64,000 nt of DNA from Mugil cephalus (GCF_022458985.1 NC_061773.1:4470001-4534000); one strand, 5' to 3'. Shown: positions 36,836 to 50,169, counted from the first letter of the stretch. The notes: generated by a model from the sequence alone, not told the origin. Translations and numbers: made by a program.

Positions 36836-37549
36836 TTAAATCTGCAGTTATAAATGTGATTTTGTTTGTTATTGATAAATAAATATTGGGTCATTCCATG
36901 CTCTAAGTATGTGCACTCAAGAACAATTTAAAATACAAAGCAACAAATTGGAGAATGAGTCCACAGTTTGGCAACCCAGTGTCTAAAGCCCCTTATAAAG
37001 AGTTACACTCTGACAAATCCATTCTAATATAACAGACCTGCACTAGATCTCAGCTTCATAAAGTTTGTATTAAGTGTGTTTTCAGGCTTTTACAGGCTGT
37101 GGTTTTTAGTAGTACTACTGAGCTATCTTGTGTTGTTTCTATTGTTTTGACAAACCCATTCCAGTCACTGGCTACGCTGAAAAACAGAAACACTTCAGTG
37201 TTTAATTCAATCCAGATGAACAGTAATGACCACATTTCTTACCCTGCTTCAGTATAATCTGACCATTATAACAGTCATGGAGATAAGATAAGGGGCAGGA
37301 CTTATATTAGTTTTCCCTAGTGTACCTAATAGAGTGTAAACATGACATCCTACTCATGTGATTCTTCATGTGTGCAGAATTATTGTTACCAATTAATATT
37401 TGGTAGTGGAGATGTTTGGAGTAGTTTTAGATTTCTGTCAAAGGCCCAGTTCATGTGAACGGAAGTTAATTTTCTGAAATTACAACTTTCTGAATCTGGA
37501 GTGGTGGGGAAGGTGAATACAGGACAACCTGGACTGATCAACCAACTGA

Positions 37550-38205
37550 GGCACCTTGTTTAAAAAGGAACAGCGTCTGCTCAGCTTCCTACATAGGCTA
37601 AAACCATTTAATGTGTGTAGTGAAATGCTGTACATGTTTTATAAGTCTGTGGTTGAGAGTGCTGTGCTGTATGATGTTGTCTGTTATGATGGCAGTCTGA
37701 CAGACAAGAACAGGAAGCTGAGGACAAACTCATCCACAGGGCTGGTTCAGTTCTGGGGAGGAGTCTGGACTCTCTGGGGACCGTCACTGAAAGGTGGTAC
37801 AGGAGGAAGGTACAGAGCATCCTAGCTTCACCCCATCCTGACTGGACGGGAAATCAGCAGCAGCCAACGGCTCCTGTCACTGAGATACAGGACGGAGCAC
37901 TTCAGGAGGTCATTCATCCCCACAGCCGCTACAATACACAACTGTAACTGTGGTGAAACTGATGGTCTAGATGACTGCACTGTGGCACATCTGCACACAA
38001 GACACTTATCTACTCATATGCAGAGATACTTTAGCCAAATGTTTTATTCACTGTATATTATATGTAAATTGGACCTGTTTTTGTAAATTCAGTCTTATTC
38101 TTATTTTATTCTTATTCTAGTCTTCTTCATATGTGTTTTGCTTATTTCGTGACAACTTGGACAAAATTATTTCCTACGGGGAACAATAAAGTGAACTTAA
38201 AGTGA
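37550..38205 (+). mobile_element. LINE-type retrotransposon fragment (3' end, 5'-truncated)
   Basis: The frame from 37556 begins FKKEQRLLSFLHRLKPFNVC and continues SEMLYMFYKSVVESAVLYD. This resembles the region after the reverse transcriptase core in fish L2/Rex1-like LINEs, where a 'QQRL..LRRL' word is followed by 'FY.S.V.S'. The frame is broken after about 90 codons and coding similarity continues to about 37950. The segment ends in GGGAACAATAAAGTGAACTT, like the 3' ends of such elements. It is a dead fragment. Confidence 0.75.
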
Positions 38206-38223
38206 ATCTCGAATTATATGTTT

Positions 38224-38484
38224 TGTGCGTCCCCGTGAGCGCGCATTTAACGGCAGAGCGCGCAGCTTCGTCTCGGAGATGCTCGCTCCCGCAGACGCAC
38301 AGATCATCCTGACAGCAGCACCGCTTCAGCAGCGCTGGCTTCAAGTCACAGGTGCTTTTCTCTGCTGCTCTTTTTTCCCCAGTCCTAAGTGTCTGATTTT
38401 TATTTATTTATTTTCCTGCAGAAACTCAAGCTCTTCGCGGATCACTGGCAAATCAGCGAAGCCCGGGATTAACGGGATTTCAAG
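38224..38484 (+). promoter_or_regulatory. Probable 5' non-coding exon(s) and promoter of the tmem88-like gene
   Basis: A CpG-rich patch (38224-38350) ends at a potential donor CACAG|GTGCT, followed by a potential acceptor CTGCAG at 38422 and a strong donor TCAAG|GTAAGC at 38484/38485. Either one or two 5'UTR exons are possible. The coding exon at 39293 is preceded by an acceptor, so an upstream exon must exist. Confidence 0.45.
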
Positions 38485-39292
38485 GTAAGCAACTAAATTC
38501 ATGTTGCTTAAATTCATCATCTGTCACATGTAGTGCCTGCAGTTAATGTGGCGGTTCAACAGCTTCCACTTATAAAATAAAACGTTAAATATAAACACAT
38601 AGTAATCATTCATTAATCCATCAAAAGTAAAAGAATACAATGTATGTGTATTGGGTGAAAATAAGAGGAGCAGAGCATACTACATGTCCATCAGTGGTTT
38701 GTGTGTTGCAGCCCAGTGCAGGTTTTTCAGGCTTCATGGTTTCTGACCAGTCTCGTTTAAAATCGCATACAGACCCTGATCGAAGAGATCGACTGTAGGA
38801 GTGATGGGAAGACACTTAAAACGTATGCATACCTTATGAAGTCAATGCAGGCCATAGGTTCCTCATTTACATAGCTTGATGAGTTATTGGCTGTGTGGAG
38901 GGAAAACGAACGAGAGGGCAGGGAGGTGACAGAGCTCTGACCACTGCTCTGGTTCAAGGGTTAAAATTGAACAATTCTGCAAAAAAATAAAAATAATAAT
39001 AAAAGGTGGCTGAAGCAAACAGTGTTCAGTCTGCAGGACATGAGAGTGATGACAAACTGAGACATGGGCTGATTTAAAAAAAAAAAAAAAAAAGATTTTC
39101 AACTATTGAATATTCACAGGATACACAACTTAAATAGGTGTGGTAATGTCTTTAAAGGCTCCATCAGTTTTGATCTTATCCGTTCTGTACTTCTCATGCC
39201 ACTTTTATTATCCTGTAAATTTAAATTGCAACAAACCAAAGCTTCAGGCAGAATCCAAACAGAGGCTGCTCCGCATCCCTCTCCCTCTCAGG

Positions 39293-42200
39293 ATGTGTGG
39301 TGTGGACGTGGACCTGGACGATGGCGGTTCGGCGGAGGAGGAGAAAGAGGAGGAGTTCTGGATCGGGGAGGGGGTGAAGATGCTCCCCCCTCCCGTGGCC
39401 CACAGCGGGGGCAGTGCGTGGGGCAGCCGCAGGGGCAGGTGTGGCTGCGTGGCCTGCGGGGCAGCGCTCGTCCTCTGGAACCTGTGCATCGTCTTAGCCA
39501 GCGCCCTGCTCCTGGCTGTGGTGTTCTCCATGGTGCTGCTGCCTGCGGTGCTGCTGCTGTATGCTGGTTTCCTCTGTCACTCCAGGGTGAGTTATATGCA
39601 GATGTGACTCTGTTTATTCTCTGTGGAGCAGAAACAACGTGAGAGTGAACGCTCACACACATTCACTGATTTACTGATTGAGATAGTGATCGAAAAGGCT
39701 AGGCTAACTTACAGTGGAAAAGGGTTAAAACTGCAACATCAGTTTGTTTACCAAAGTGAGAACAGCATTTCAGAGTGAAAAGTGCACGGATTTGCTCTTT
39801 GTCGCAGCAGATATACAATACGTGAGATGTGATGGCATTAAACTGGTGCTTACATTGTGGTATTCTTTAATGTCGTGGTTCACTGTGACATTAACACACA
39901 TGTGCTTTCTGTAACGTGACAAGACTAAATGTCTATCACTGGAAAGGTCACTCACTGAGAGGACGCATGCAAAACAAACACACCAGAAGAAACAAACATA
40001 CATGTAGTACAGTCTGTCTATTATAACTGGACTACTTTATGTGTATAGTACATGAGCTCATTGGCTTCTGTCCTAGACAATGTCCCAGTGCTTTGCTGTA
40101 TTATTAGCTCCAACAGCCGAGCTGTAAAGAGACAGATGTTTTCTTAAGCAAACAGCAAAAACTTACCATTATCAGGTGACACAGCTCCAAACAAATGTTT
40201 CGCTCGGTCTTGTTGGGTCAGCTGGCGTCAGTCCTATGATGTGATCAATAAAAAAAAATGTAAATAAAAGACGGACGTTGCCACAGTTTTGGATTGCAGG
40301 CTACATTTGTCAAACATTGTGTATGGTATTTGTCAGTCGGCATTAAATAAAAAGTGACCGTCTTTGGAAGGGAGGGAGGAGCGAGCACGGTTCATGAATC
40401 AGTCCAAACCAGACATGTCAGTGAAGCCAGGCCCCCAAAAATACCCTCTTTGAAGCACGTACCTACAAATTCACGGGAGTATTTTCAATGCACCGATCAG
40501 AAGAAGTGAATTTCGCTAATGACTTGTGGGAAAAAAATTAAAAGTAAATATTTTATGAGAAACGCTGATGATGTTTGAATAAGTGTTTACTGGAGCCAGA
40601 GATTTCTTGGAGCCAGCACCTAATAACTTAGTGCTAAAGTCAGTTTCGTGTATGAAATGTATCTGAATACATGTGAATACATGTGTATCTGATGGCTGCA
40701 TCCATATTTTTCACACACAGTTTATGATGCCAGCACTAAACAACTATGGGCTCCTCCAAGCAAACGACAGACAATCTGAAATGAGCCACTAAATGAAAGT
40801 TATGAAAAAAAGACATTAAAGTGCTTCCAGCTCAAAAATTCCAGTATGTGTAAGTGCGAAAGCGTGGACAAGATCTGGAAGAGCAAGAAAACGTCGAAAT
40901 GAAACCCCACATGACTGTAGAGGAGTTTCAGGAGGGTTTAGCTGCTGCAGAAAGATGGTGCACTGTCTCACTGCTGATGCACAAACTGGCTCTACATTAA
41001 AAGATCCATCAGAGGGAAGTGTTACCTCTCATCACAAAGCTCCTTGTTGTGATATGAAAGGAGGTTTTAGAGTTTAAACTGAGCCACAGTAGGTCTGGAT
41101 CAAAAAAGGACAAACAGGGGGGCTATAGATGTTCTTCTTTGTGCTGCCAGAGACACAGAAAACATTTAAGATAGAGATGAGAATGGATTCAACTTAAATC
41201 CAGCACATTCAATACAAATGTCAAGAAACTGAAACGAGACTGGCTGAACACTGTCAGAAATCAGTGGGTTGACCTTTAATGTACAGACTGAGCTGTTAGT
41301 GAATTATTAAATCAACAATGGAACGACTTAACTGGCTACAAAAAAACATTATCAATCTGTCATATCTGTCTAAAAGAGGATTAGTTTTTAATGAAAAGTA
41401 ACCCTTAAAGGCAACACTCACATTTAGAAGTTGGACTTGTTTTAATGGTGGCTTGCTGCAGGGGTTGTATTCATTCCTTTTGCGGCTCAGACAGACATTA
41501 CTACTGTAGAGGTATGTTCCAAACAATTTACTGGCCTTTAAGGCAAGTAAGCCCATGTTAACTGTCAGGATTATCTGTCATTAGGACTGGCACAGCTGGA
41601 GTTTCTGTTGAATGAAGCTTCTTGGCAGCATCCCATCCACACAGAGGTGTTGATTCTTTGTGTTTTTACTTGCTTCTTTTTCACTAGAAACAACAAGCCC
41701 AGTGAAAACACATAATGACTAAACAGGTATGTTGGAGCTTGTCAGGCAGCTTTTCTTGAGGAAACATGTGCGGCTCATTTTGTTTGAGTGAGTGACAGAT
41801 AGATCACCATTGACTCTGGGCATTGTACCAAATTATACTGGATGGATCTACAGCTCTGTCCTGGGCTCACCCGGCAAGTCACAAGTGAGTGATTTTGTTT
41901 CTGGAGGGGCAGCAAAGTGTGTCCCAGCCTAATTAAGAACATGTATAAACTGAACAGCACAGTCCTGATTAAGGTGATGAAAATGTGAGTTCAGAACAAA
42001 CATTTCCAGACGATGTCGGTCGGGCCGAACATGTAGAGAGGGACCCGGTGACTGGACTGCCTGATTTGGTACCGGCACCAGCTGTGCACAGACGTACAGA
42101 CAGCTTGACAAAGAGGAAAATGTACTCGCTGAAAGCACAGTGTGCACTTCAGTGTGTGCATGTGTGCTTGCGTGTATTAAACACGACTGTTGCTAGGGTG

Positions 42201-42890
42201 CATTTGTAGGAGACAAATGGGAGACAAAGCTCCTTCTGAAAAAGCTTCCGATAGGAAATCGTTTAGAAAAAGGGGGCGGAGGGAGGTCCAGATAAAGTCA
42301 AATCATTTCCAGTGAGCTGCTGTGCTTGTGTGCGTACGGGCTCTTCTGTGTACTTTTGCAAGCGGTGTGTTTTTCGGCTGCTCACATGTTTAAGACTTCA
42401 CGTGTTCATTCTGATCTCACTGCCTCTCAGGACCTTAGGTGATTGACAGCTCAGGGGCTTAACGACAGCACCGGGTCAAGTCTTATCAAATGTAGAGAGA
42501 GGCAGGGAGAAACTCTGTCATACACCAGTGCATCCTGAACAAACATTCACGCTCTAACCATATTTAACCAATAACACTATATCTATTTGCTTCCTGACAG
42601 AAGAGAAGTCAAACAGGTCTTCTGACTCCTCTTACACCTCCCCTCTGTGTTTGTCCTCACAGGTCCTTGATGCCCCCTCCGCCATCTGCCGTTACCTCGA
42701 CGACAACAGCTGCTCTGCCCTCATCATCCTGGGCTTTGTGATGATGTCGCCGCTCGTGGTTGTGGCGGCGGCAGTTTTCTGCGGGCTGCTTCGAAGGTTT
42801 CGTCTCCTGCTGTGCATTCAGCCCATCACACGTGCCTGGTACAGGGGGAGGCTGAGGGACTGGGTGAGCAGCGTCCACGCCTGGGTGTGA
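39293..42890 (+). CDS. tmem88: Transmembrane protein 88 family member, complete
   Basis: TMEM88 proteins are two-pass membrane proteins whose C-terminal tail binds the Dishevelled PDZ domain and dampens Wnt/beta-catenin signalling. They promote cardiomyocyte specification in zebrafish. Two coding exons, 39293-39586 and 42663-42890, encode 173 residues. The acceptor CTCTCAG lies directly before GATG, fixing the start. Residues 1-50 are acidic then Gly/Ser/Arg-rich. A long hydrophobic segment spans about 55-93 (ending LLYAGFLCHSR) and a second about 116-141 (SALIILGFVMMSPLVVVAAA). The exon junction falls right after FLCHSR, as in human TMEM88 after FLCHS. The protein ends HAWV, a PDZ-binding motif close to the VWV of TMEM88. 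Whether this is the tmem88a, tmem88b or TMEM88B orthologue cannot be decided here. Confidence 0.88.
39587..42662. other. Intron of the tmem88-like gene
   Basis: About 3.1 kb between GTGAGT and the CTCACAG acceptor. I see no further exon or RNA gene inside. Open frames are short and unsupported. Confidence 0.75.
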
Positions 42891-43218
42891 TCCAGACAAG
42901 AGGGTCACATGAAGTTTGATCCGTGTAAAATTAGCCAGGAGGATACCGAGGGTAGACCGAGTAGTGCTTACAGTGTAATCAGTAAAACAGTCATACAACA
43001 AATGAGGAGACTGTGTCAGACGCTTCATGTAATGTTTGAAAGTGTCTTTTTCACAAACACTTACATTTTCTTTCTTGCTGACATTTTTGTGAGCTGATGA
43101 CGCTACACCCATCAGTTGGTTAGCTTATCCTAGCGTAAAGACAGGAATCAGAGGGAAACAGCTACCCTAGCTACATCCAGAGGTGACGTTAGCTGCAGGA
43201 TCTGTAATTTCATTTTAA

Positions 43219-43224
43219 ATTAAA
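43219..43224 (+). terminator. Candidate poly(A) signal (ATTAAA) of the tmem88-like gene
   Basis: A variant signal ATTAAA lies about 330 bp after the stop codon and is followed by TATGTGTTGTGA, a plausible GU-rich element. No AATAAA occurs closer to the stop. Confidence 0.35.
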
Positions 43225-45765
43225 TATGTGTTGTGATAATAGTGAGCTACTAAAAGTGCATTTTATCACCGTTGAACAGACTCAAGCCTTAAGGGATAGA
43301 GCTGTATTTCTCAGCAAACTCTCAGAAAGAACACAAATGTCAAATTATTTGTTTAAAGTCATTTTATGTACTACTGTGTACTGAGAGGAAAATAAGACAA
43401 TGTCAGTATGTCTTGTAAGTCTTGCGCTGCCTTCAAATTGGGTCGTGTTTACCATGTTCACGATTAATGGTGCCATCTTGTGGTCTTCACAATCTCGTAA
43501 CTCAAAGTTCCCAAAGTTCCCAGAGGCCCCCCTTTTATAGATGTGAATATTTTGATGCCACCACCCAGTTCAACACATATATACATATCTGACGCACGTT
43601 ATCAATAAACAGTCTTTGTTGCTGTCTTTTTCGTACCTTGTCACTAAGATTCGCCTCTATGTCCTGTGACATTTCGTAGATGTGCCTAGTGATTGTATTG
43701 TTTGATAGAGGAGTGGAATCACCTGGCTTGTCTTTATTCTCTGAATGTGCTGTCATCAAGCGGTTCCAGTCAGAAGCTAATATTTAATGACAAACGACAC
43801 ATTATGGCCTCTGCTTGTTACAGACCCTTGTACTGGGGAAACTGATGCATGCTTTGTCATATTGGGAGTTGTGTTTTGTGTTGAAGACTTATCCTCTGCT
43901 TGTTAAGGGGGTGAATCCCATCAAAAACCTCTCCATGGTATGCTAGCAGTGCTACTGCTCAAGCAAGCCTCATTCAACTGCCTCAACATTTCAGAAATGT
44001 TGATGGTGTATGACAAGTGTAATTATTTTACTTTTCTTGGTAATTTTATTTCTGAGGAAAATGTTGATATTCCCAACATCCTTTGATTACTGCCTTTGCA
44101 TTTCCAACATCACCTTACTGGCCGTTAGCTTGCTACACCATTAGCCTCAGCGGTCTACATAGTTGGCTACTAGTTGACGACCTACAGAAGATTTTACCAC
44201 TTGAATGTCAAGAAGTTTGCGTGCACGACTTCCGATGGACTCACAAGCTCCATTTGAAGGCAGTGTCATCGTACTCAGAACTTATATTGTCTTCTTTTTC
44301 TTCAGCCTTTACATTCAAATATTACAAAAAGCATCCATCGGCCGACTGGGGCCTTTTCTGTGTAGAGTTTGCATGTTCTCCCTGTGTCTGGGATAGACTC
44401 CAGCCCCCCGTGACCCGCTACAGGACAAGTGGTTATGAATGAATGATGGAATTAATCAATTAATTAATTAAGATGCAAAATTAATCAATCAGGATCTGTC
44501 TTGACCTTCAGTAGTACCTTCAAAAAAAAAGATAGTTCATTTGTTTTTGCGACACAACACAACTGTATTCTAACTGTAAGTCTAACGAAAAGCCAAAAAC
44601 ATTATCGGAAATATTGTTTTTTGTGATCTGTTCTGAGTTATGAGTCTGTATGTGAGCCTCAGTTCTCCAGGACCTTCAGACACTAAAGAGAAGGTGTAAA
44701 ATATATGATAAACAGCAGCATAAAAGCTTTGTCGTTGTCTGTGAGCTGGATTAAGTGGACAATGATGTTTGTATTAGACAAGTTTACCTGATGTAGCACC
44801 ATTAGCAGTCATCTCTCGTAGGAGGCTTTATTATGTAACATATTTCATTTTAATGGATCCTTTAGATCACATTGTACCATAAAAACTCCATTATAACAAC
44901 CAAGAGAAATAGACAATATGACAGGGTAATGGCTGTTTAGAGGCAGCCAGGTGATGAAGAGGGATTTGAGTCGTCGGATTAGGAGCTCATTTTGTTTCCC
45001 CTTTGGTTTGTGGTCATTTAAATTCATCAGCAACGCATATACTGTACATCCTCTTTATCACTATCCTTGCTCCTCCATAATGAAGTGTTCAGATTTGTGA
45101 TTTCATTTCTCAGAAGAAATCATTTAACTGTATTTGATGTCAAGCAGTTATTGCTTGTCCTGTGCCACCATTATCACGTTAAAATAATGTATATTTATTT
45201 TATATTTAAACATATTTATCTCATCCCCATTCTCGATCGATCCTCTTGTGTCATTTTTTTGCATACACTAATTAAACACTGTTTATTACAATATTTAACA
45301 GAGTTGTGCAGAATATTTTTCTTTGTGTTTCCTCTGCTTTTATTCCACTTTGTATCACACCTGAAATCATTTCTTTAAAAGATTGCAACGTCTGAACTTC
45401 TATATTAATCATTTTTTGTTCAGCTGTTCAATCCAGTGTTCTCACAAAGAAACATCATGTTCCAACTTCCCATCAATTTTTATTCTCAGATTGTCTCTTT
45501 TGTGTTGTGACCTGTTTCTGAAGGTTGGAAAGCTTTGATGTTGAGAGCAATGACATAACAATCACTTTGTCTTAAACATACATGCACAGGGCACGTTGAA
45601 CCACACAAACGCTATGACTTTCAATTCAACGCAGTAATGTCAGAAGGTTTCAGAAAAAAAAAAACAAAAAAAAAAAACACACACACATTATGAGTAAATT
45701 AGTTAATTAAAATATTGTCTCTGATTATTTGTGTAGTCTTAAATGGAGCGAGACCGGAGTTTTTG
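43225..45765. other. Intergenic region, no host gene seen
   Basis: AT-rich sequence with short unsupported open frames. A fragment of a fish repeat lies at 44340-44445. Confidence 0.55.
44340..44445 (+). repeat. Fragment of a common teleost repeat with internal deletion
   Basis: AGTTTGCATGTTCTCCCTGT is followed directly by GGGATAGACTCCAGCCCCCC and then GACCCGCTACAGGACAAGTG. In the family as I know it, the first and second blocks are separated by a longer middle, so this copy appears internally deleted. Confidence 0.6.
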
Positions 45766-45769
45766 TGTT

Positions 45770-45935
45770 CAACCCATAGGACCCAAAGGCCCCCACTAAC
45801 GACATCTTCTTTCCAGACATCACAAGGCTCCCTCAGAAGACCCATGTTTTTTTGGCTAGCACTGACGTGCCCCCAGCATTTGGGAGAGTGGAGGCAGAGC
45901 TGATGCTTGTTCCCTTTGATGTTTTATCTGCAGAG
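45770..45935 (-). repeat. Reverse-oriented fragment of the 46.7/57.3-kb repeat family
   Basis: AACCCATAGGACCCAAAGGC through TCAGAAGACCCATG and GCATTT...GAGGCAGAGCTGATG matches the reverse complement of 46640-46824, with indels. It is the left arm of a large imperfect inverted repeat. Confidence 0.75.
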
Positions 45936-46639
45936 GAAGAGTGTGATCGTCAGAAGCTCCAGGTCAGCTACAAAATGGAGCTTGAGTTGAGACAGTTTGG
46001 TGAGGCAGAGGGGAAAACTGGATGTTTTTTTAAAAAAGAGAAAATTGCCCTGTAAAGTAGGTCAATCATTTATAGAGTGAGCTCCGGTGTCGAGTGGTTA
46101 AATAGATGCAGAATATGGGGGCGAGAGGGGGGGCACTGCCTCACTGGTTCTGATTATAAAAAAAACCCTAAAAATACACTATAATAATGCTGTCCTCCTT
46201 AAAATATAATTACATTTGATGAAAACTCTTGTATCTCTTCTTGAAAATGCTCCAAATCCGTTTTATAAATGTTAATCATTAATCATTACTTCATTACTAC
46301 TTACATGGCAAAGAAAATCTAAGGGTAATTTAGTCTAATGTTCGGTAATTCAGACATGGAATATTTCCACTTGTTGTCATTAGCTGTTAAAATGGAGATT
46401 TTTGAAGTGTGAGCAAAAATATGTTAAAAAAATAAAAATAAAAAAAGGGTTGCTGCCATCACAATAGCTTTATTTTTAGATGATTGCCATTCATGCATAT
46501 TTGCAAGAAGAGAAAACATGCCTCCAGGGCTGAAAAATTAACTCTTGTGCACCTTGACTCTGGAGTCACATCTTGGACATCCACATAAATGAGAATGCCC
46601 GAAGGAGCTTCTGGTGTAATGTGAAATCAATGAAGACCA

Positions 46640-47135
46640 AGTCAAAGTGAACAAACATCAGCTCTGCCTCCATTCAGTCAAATGCTGGGGACACGTCAGT
46701 GCCACCGAAACAGCCACAAAAACAATTGTGACTCATCAGAGAATGGACATGGGTCTTCTGAGGGTGTCCTGTGGTGTCTGGTAACAGGATGTTGTTAGTG
46801 GTGGTCTTTGGGTCCTATGGGTTGAGGGGAGGGGCCTCTGTGGATCATCCCACAGATACTTGATCAGTTTGGTATCGAGTGAATCTGGAGGCCAGGACAA
46901 CACCTTGTGCTGTTCTTCATGTTTTTTAGTTGTTCTTAAACTGTTTTTGTGTGCGTCTGTGTCAGGCTGGATCCTGCTGGGGATCAAGGAGTGTCATTGC
47001 TGTGGGGTGGGGTGTCTGGTCTGGTCTAGGTGGGTGCTGCATGTCCAAGTAACATCTACACCAATGAATGTCAGGTTCAGATGTTTCCCAGCAGAACATT
47101 GGATTGTCACTAGATGGTCAATGTTATTGGTAGAG
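46640..47135 (+). repeat. Non-autonomous interspersed element, copy B
   Basis: The block 46731-46868 is nearly identical to 57303-57440 (TGACTCATCAGAGAA through ACTTGATCAGTTT). Further similarity follows up to about 47130, around AACATTGGATTGTCACTAGA. Compared with the 57-kb copy it keeps an extra internal segment (about 46869-46960). No coding capacity is seen. Confidence 0.75.
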
Positions 47136-49211
47136 ACTAACCTGAATTATTAATGGCTCATCCACATATATCATCATTATAGCAAAGCTGAAGTGTAAAA
47201 AACATCCTGTAACCAAGTGTTTAAGTGAAGGACAAATGCAGGTGATTGAGTCACTTAAAAATATAAAGATGTCCGTTTAAAAACTTGCTCTTTAAAACCT
47301 GAATCCATTAATGACTGCTCTTAGTGGTCCAGCACATTTTCTCTAGAGAGATGAAAATGTGAATTTTCTCCGCGCTGTTTCAAAATAGACTCGATAATGA
47401 ATGCTTCCGTCTGCCTGAGTGTCGCTTTTAAAGTGAGACTCTGTGAGACAATAACTCAAAGAAGTCACTGCAGCGCGTGTGAAACTCAGACTGGAATGAT
47501 GTTCAGATGTGTGATTTTTCATGAACAAAGTTTAGTTCAACTGAGTTCAGCATAAACAAATCTTTTCCACAAGCCACAATAAATCAGATTTTAATAATCT
47601 ATTTGATCTGGTGTTAGATAGTGAACCTTCTATACGTTTAGTTAAAGTGGAGTGCTTCTCCCAGTAAACATGGTCATTTCATTACTGTCACGGTAAATAA
47701 TACCCTTTACGTTATGATTATATCTTTAATGTCTATGTTGATGCAACTCTCACTCAGACAGATTTGTCTCCATGACAACCAGGCATTTGCAGGTGCCTAC
47801 ACACAATGTCGGAGGGAATACCAATTATATATATATATAACATATCACTCTTAACTGTGAAACTGTTTTATTTAATGCAGCAACCATTTGGAGTAATACA
47901 TACTGAATGTGAACTGCAGGATGTAGAAAGGTCAGCCAACACAATCCAGCCTTATTAAAACAACACAAACAGAAACAAACACATATTAACTGATAGTTTA
48001 TCTTTTGTTTAACTGTCATTAGGTTCAGTACTCCAACACAATGGTCTTGGAAATAAACCATGACTCTCAGTTTTGTAAAGGCTGTTGTATCTCATGTTCA
48101 TAGCGAATTGCAATAAAATAACCCTAAATGTCAGACTATCCCAGGAGTGAAGTGTTGTTGAGCAGCAGCAGAAAGCAAAAAGTCCTTGAAATGAGTAAGA
48201 AGTGATGATTACAGTATTGATGTTTAGAGCTTGTCATAATTATTAATCATAAATATTAATTCAAATATGTACTAGGCTGAAATTATATGTCACTTAATTA
48301 AATGGGTTGAATCACACAGACATAATCGTAGACAGATATTACTACTCTCTTACTTACTCTCTGGAGCCTGTTTCTTTTTTTTAGCTATTTTATCACTAAC
48401 TGAAATAGCTATCTGACAAAGATAATGTCACCAGAATGACATTTTATATTTTGAATTAAGGGTAGGCCATAGCCCTCACCACAGTGGAGCAGGTATAATA
48501 CCTGTGCCCTTCTCTACAACTACAACTACAACAATGAGGCTAATCCATATCCAAGCTGTGATCTCTACTCTGAGACTGTTTAAACAAATAAATGTGGCCA
48601 GCTGAGACATGCACTATTCCCGACTTGTGTCCAGATTTTGTCACTTCCCCTAAAGGTTATATTTGTTGTTATACAAGACACCTCAGTTGTGGACTTAGAT
48701 GGGATTCAGACCTGCCTCATGCTCCCAAATCTGTTTCAATCTGTTGCCAGAGAAGCACCAGAATTGTCTCCCATGCAGTTTTTTCTTATCAGTCATTTCC
48801 ACCTTGGATACATGCATTCACTGCACTGTAGCAATAATTACAAACTCAATTATCTGCTGTTTTGTCCTCCTGTAACTTAAATCTATTCTGGAGCAACGTC
48901 ATTGTTTCTTAGAACAAATTACTGATGTTTTTCTGCAGGTAATTGTCAGAAATCTTTCTTTTTTTTTCTCAGCAACGTGAATTAAAGTGTGTCATTCATT
49001 CATTCATTCATTCAGATCAAAAACACAAAATACCTCAAATAATAAAACATTGTGAAGATGGTTATAATGATATGTTTATAATTGTGAGAAAGACTCTCAT
49101 CCAGGTGCAAAATGACCACAGTCATCCCCAGCAGGATGCAGCCTGTCACAGGCACTCACAAAAAAACAGTTTAGGAACAACAACAAAAAAAAAAAACACA
49201 TGAAAATCGGC

Positions 49212-49250
49212 ACAACACAACACAATATTAGGAAGGTGGTCATTATGTTA
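49212..49250 (-). repeat. Short terminal fragment related to the 57.2-kb element
   Basis: CAATATTAGGAAGGTGGTCA followed by TTATGTTATGCCTG is the reverse complement of the left end of the element at 57222 (AGGCATAACATTATGATAAC, then TTCCTAATATT). It is an isolated end fragment. Confidence 0.6.
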
Positions 49251-49389
49251 TGCCTGTTCCGTGTATATCATTACTTCATAGGATTGCTGCCAGTCTCTTG
49301 TCTGCCTCCAGGCAGCATCCACAGTCTATGGAGTAAAGACTTTGGAGGAATCAATAAAAGTATAAAGCTGCATTTTTGACACAATACAA

Positions 49390-49620
49390 GAAATGGTTTT
49401 GAGTGAGAAACATTCGATCTTTACCAAGAGACCTCTTTTGAAGCATTACAGAGGACTGACAGAATCCTTCATCCAATGGCGCAGTGACAGTCACCTGAAG
49501 CTCAGCACTGGCAAAATCAATGAGCTTGTGATGGACTACCGTGAAGAACAGGAGGCAGCCTGTCTAAGTTTATCCTCCAGGGAGAGGAAGTGAAGCGTGT
49601 GGACTCCTAATGGACATTTG
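49390..49620 (+). mobile_element. LINE reverse-transcriptase fragment
   Basis: The frame contains ESFIQWRSDSHLKLSTGKIN and then ELVMDYREE. This matches the region just after the YADD box in fish LINE reverse transcriptases, where the typical pattern is a Trp-containing helix, 'L.LN..KT.E', then 'DFRR'. The next part (GREEVKRVDS-like, frame-shifted) is still visible. It is a short dead piece. Confidence 0.7.
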
Positions 49621-50169
49621 TTACATTTAGAAATTTGGTCCTAATTAGTGTATGAATTCCTGAGTTATGGCCATAACAACTGCTTAGTGAGGGGACAGTG
49701 AGTGAAGAAATTCCCTCAAGGTGTTTCTGAGCTACAGCCTATATGACAATGCAATTGATGGACAATCTGAAAACACAGACAAGGCTGTTAAACCTGAGGC
49801 AGGATGCAAATATCTGCCTCTAAAAGGAGATTACTGATACTGTTGCGTGCAAACTTTGGACAAAGCTAAGCTAGCAGTGTCCTGCTGCTTCCAGACTCCC
49901 AGCTCCAGCTCCCTACAGACACGGGAGTGCAACCTCCAGAGCAAGCCTGAGGGCGACGGTGGCAAGGAAAAACTCCCTTTAACAGGAAGAAACCTTGAGC
50001 AGAACCCAGCTCATATGGAGGGACCCATCTGTCGAAGGCCAGCCGAGTAGAAACAGAAAAGATAGAGAGAAAAGAAGAACAGGAGAAACGAGATAAACAA
50101 ACTTCTGTCATAGACACATACATCAAGCTGAAGGAAACACATAGGATCTAGTAATATAACCCATAGCTG

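Larger units (their letters stand above)
34970..38220. other. Intergenic region between nbl1 and the tmem88-like gene
   Basis: No host gene is supported. Two repeats lie here and are listed separately (36640-36835 and 37550-38205). HTR6, the next gene after NBL1 in human, is not recognisable in the interval. Confidence 0.6.

Noticed and set aside
34970-38220. Search for htr6, the human neighbour of NBL1
   Set aside because: No GPCR-like exon or transmembrane-rich frame is visible. The only protein-like signal is a LINE fragment.
39106-39662. Alternative frames of 178, 124 and 95 codons over the tmem88-like exon 1
   Set aside because: The frame with the start after the splice acceptor, the long hydrophobic segment and the correct exon phase is the tmem88 one. 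The others are shadows of a GC-rich exon.
45852-46055. Frame beginning MASTDVPPAFGRVEAELMLV as a possible host gene piece
   Set aside because: It lies in the arm of an inverted repeat shared with 46640-46824, where the related frame is interrupted. It is more likely repeat sequence than a gene.
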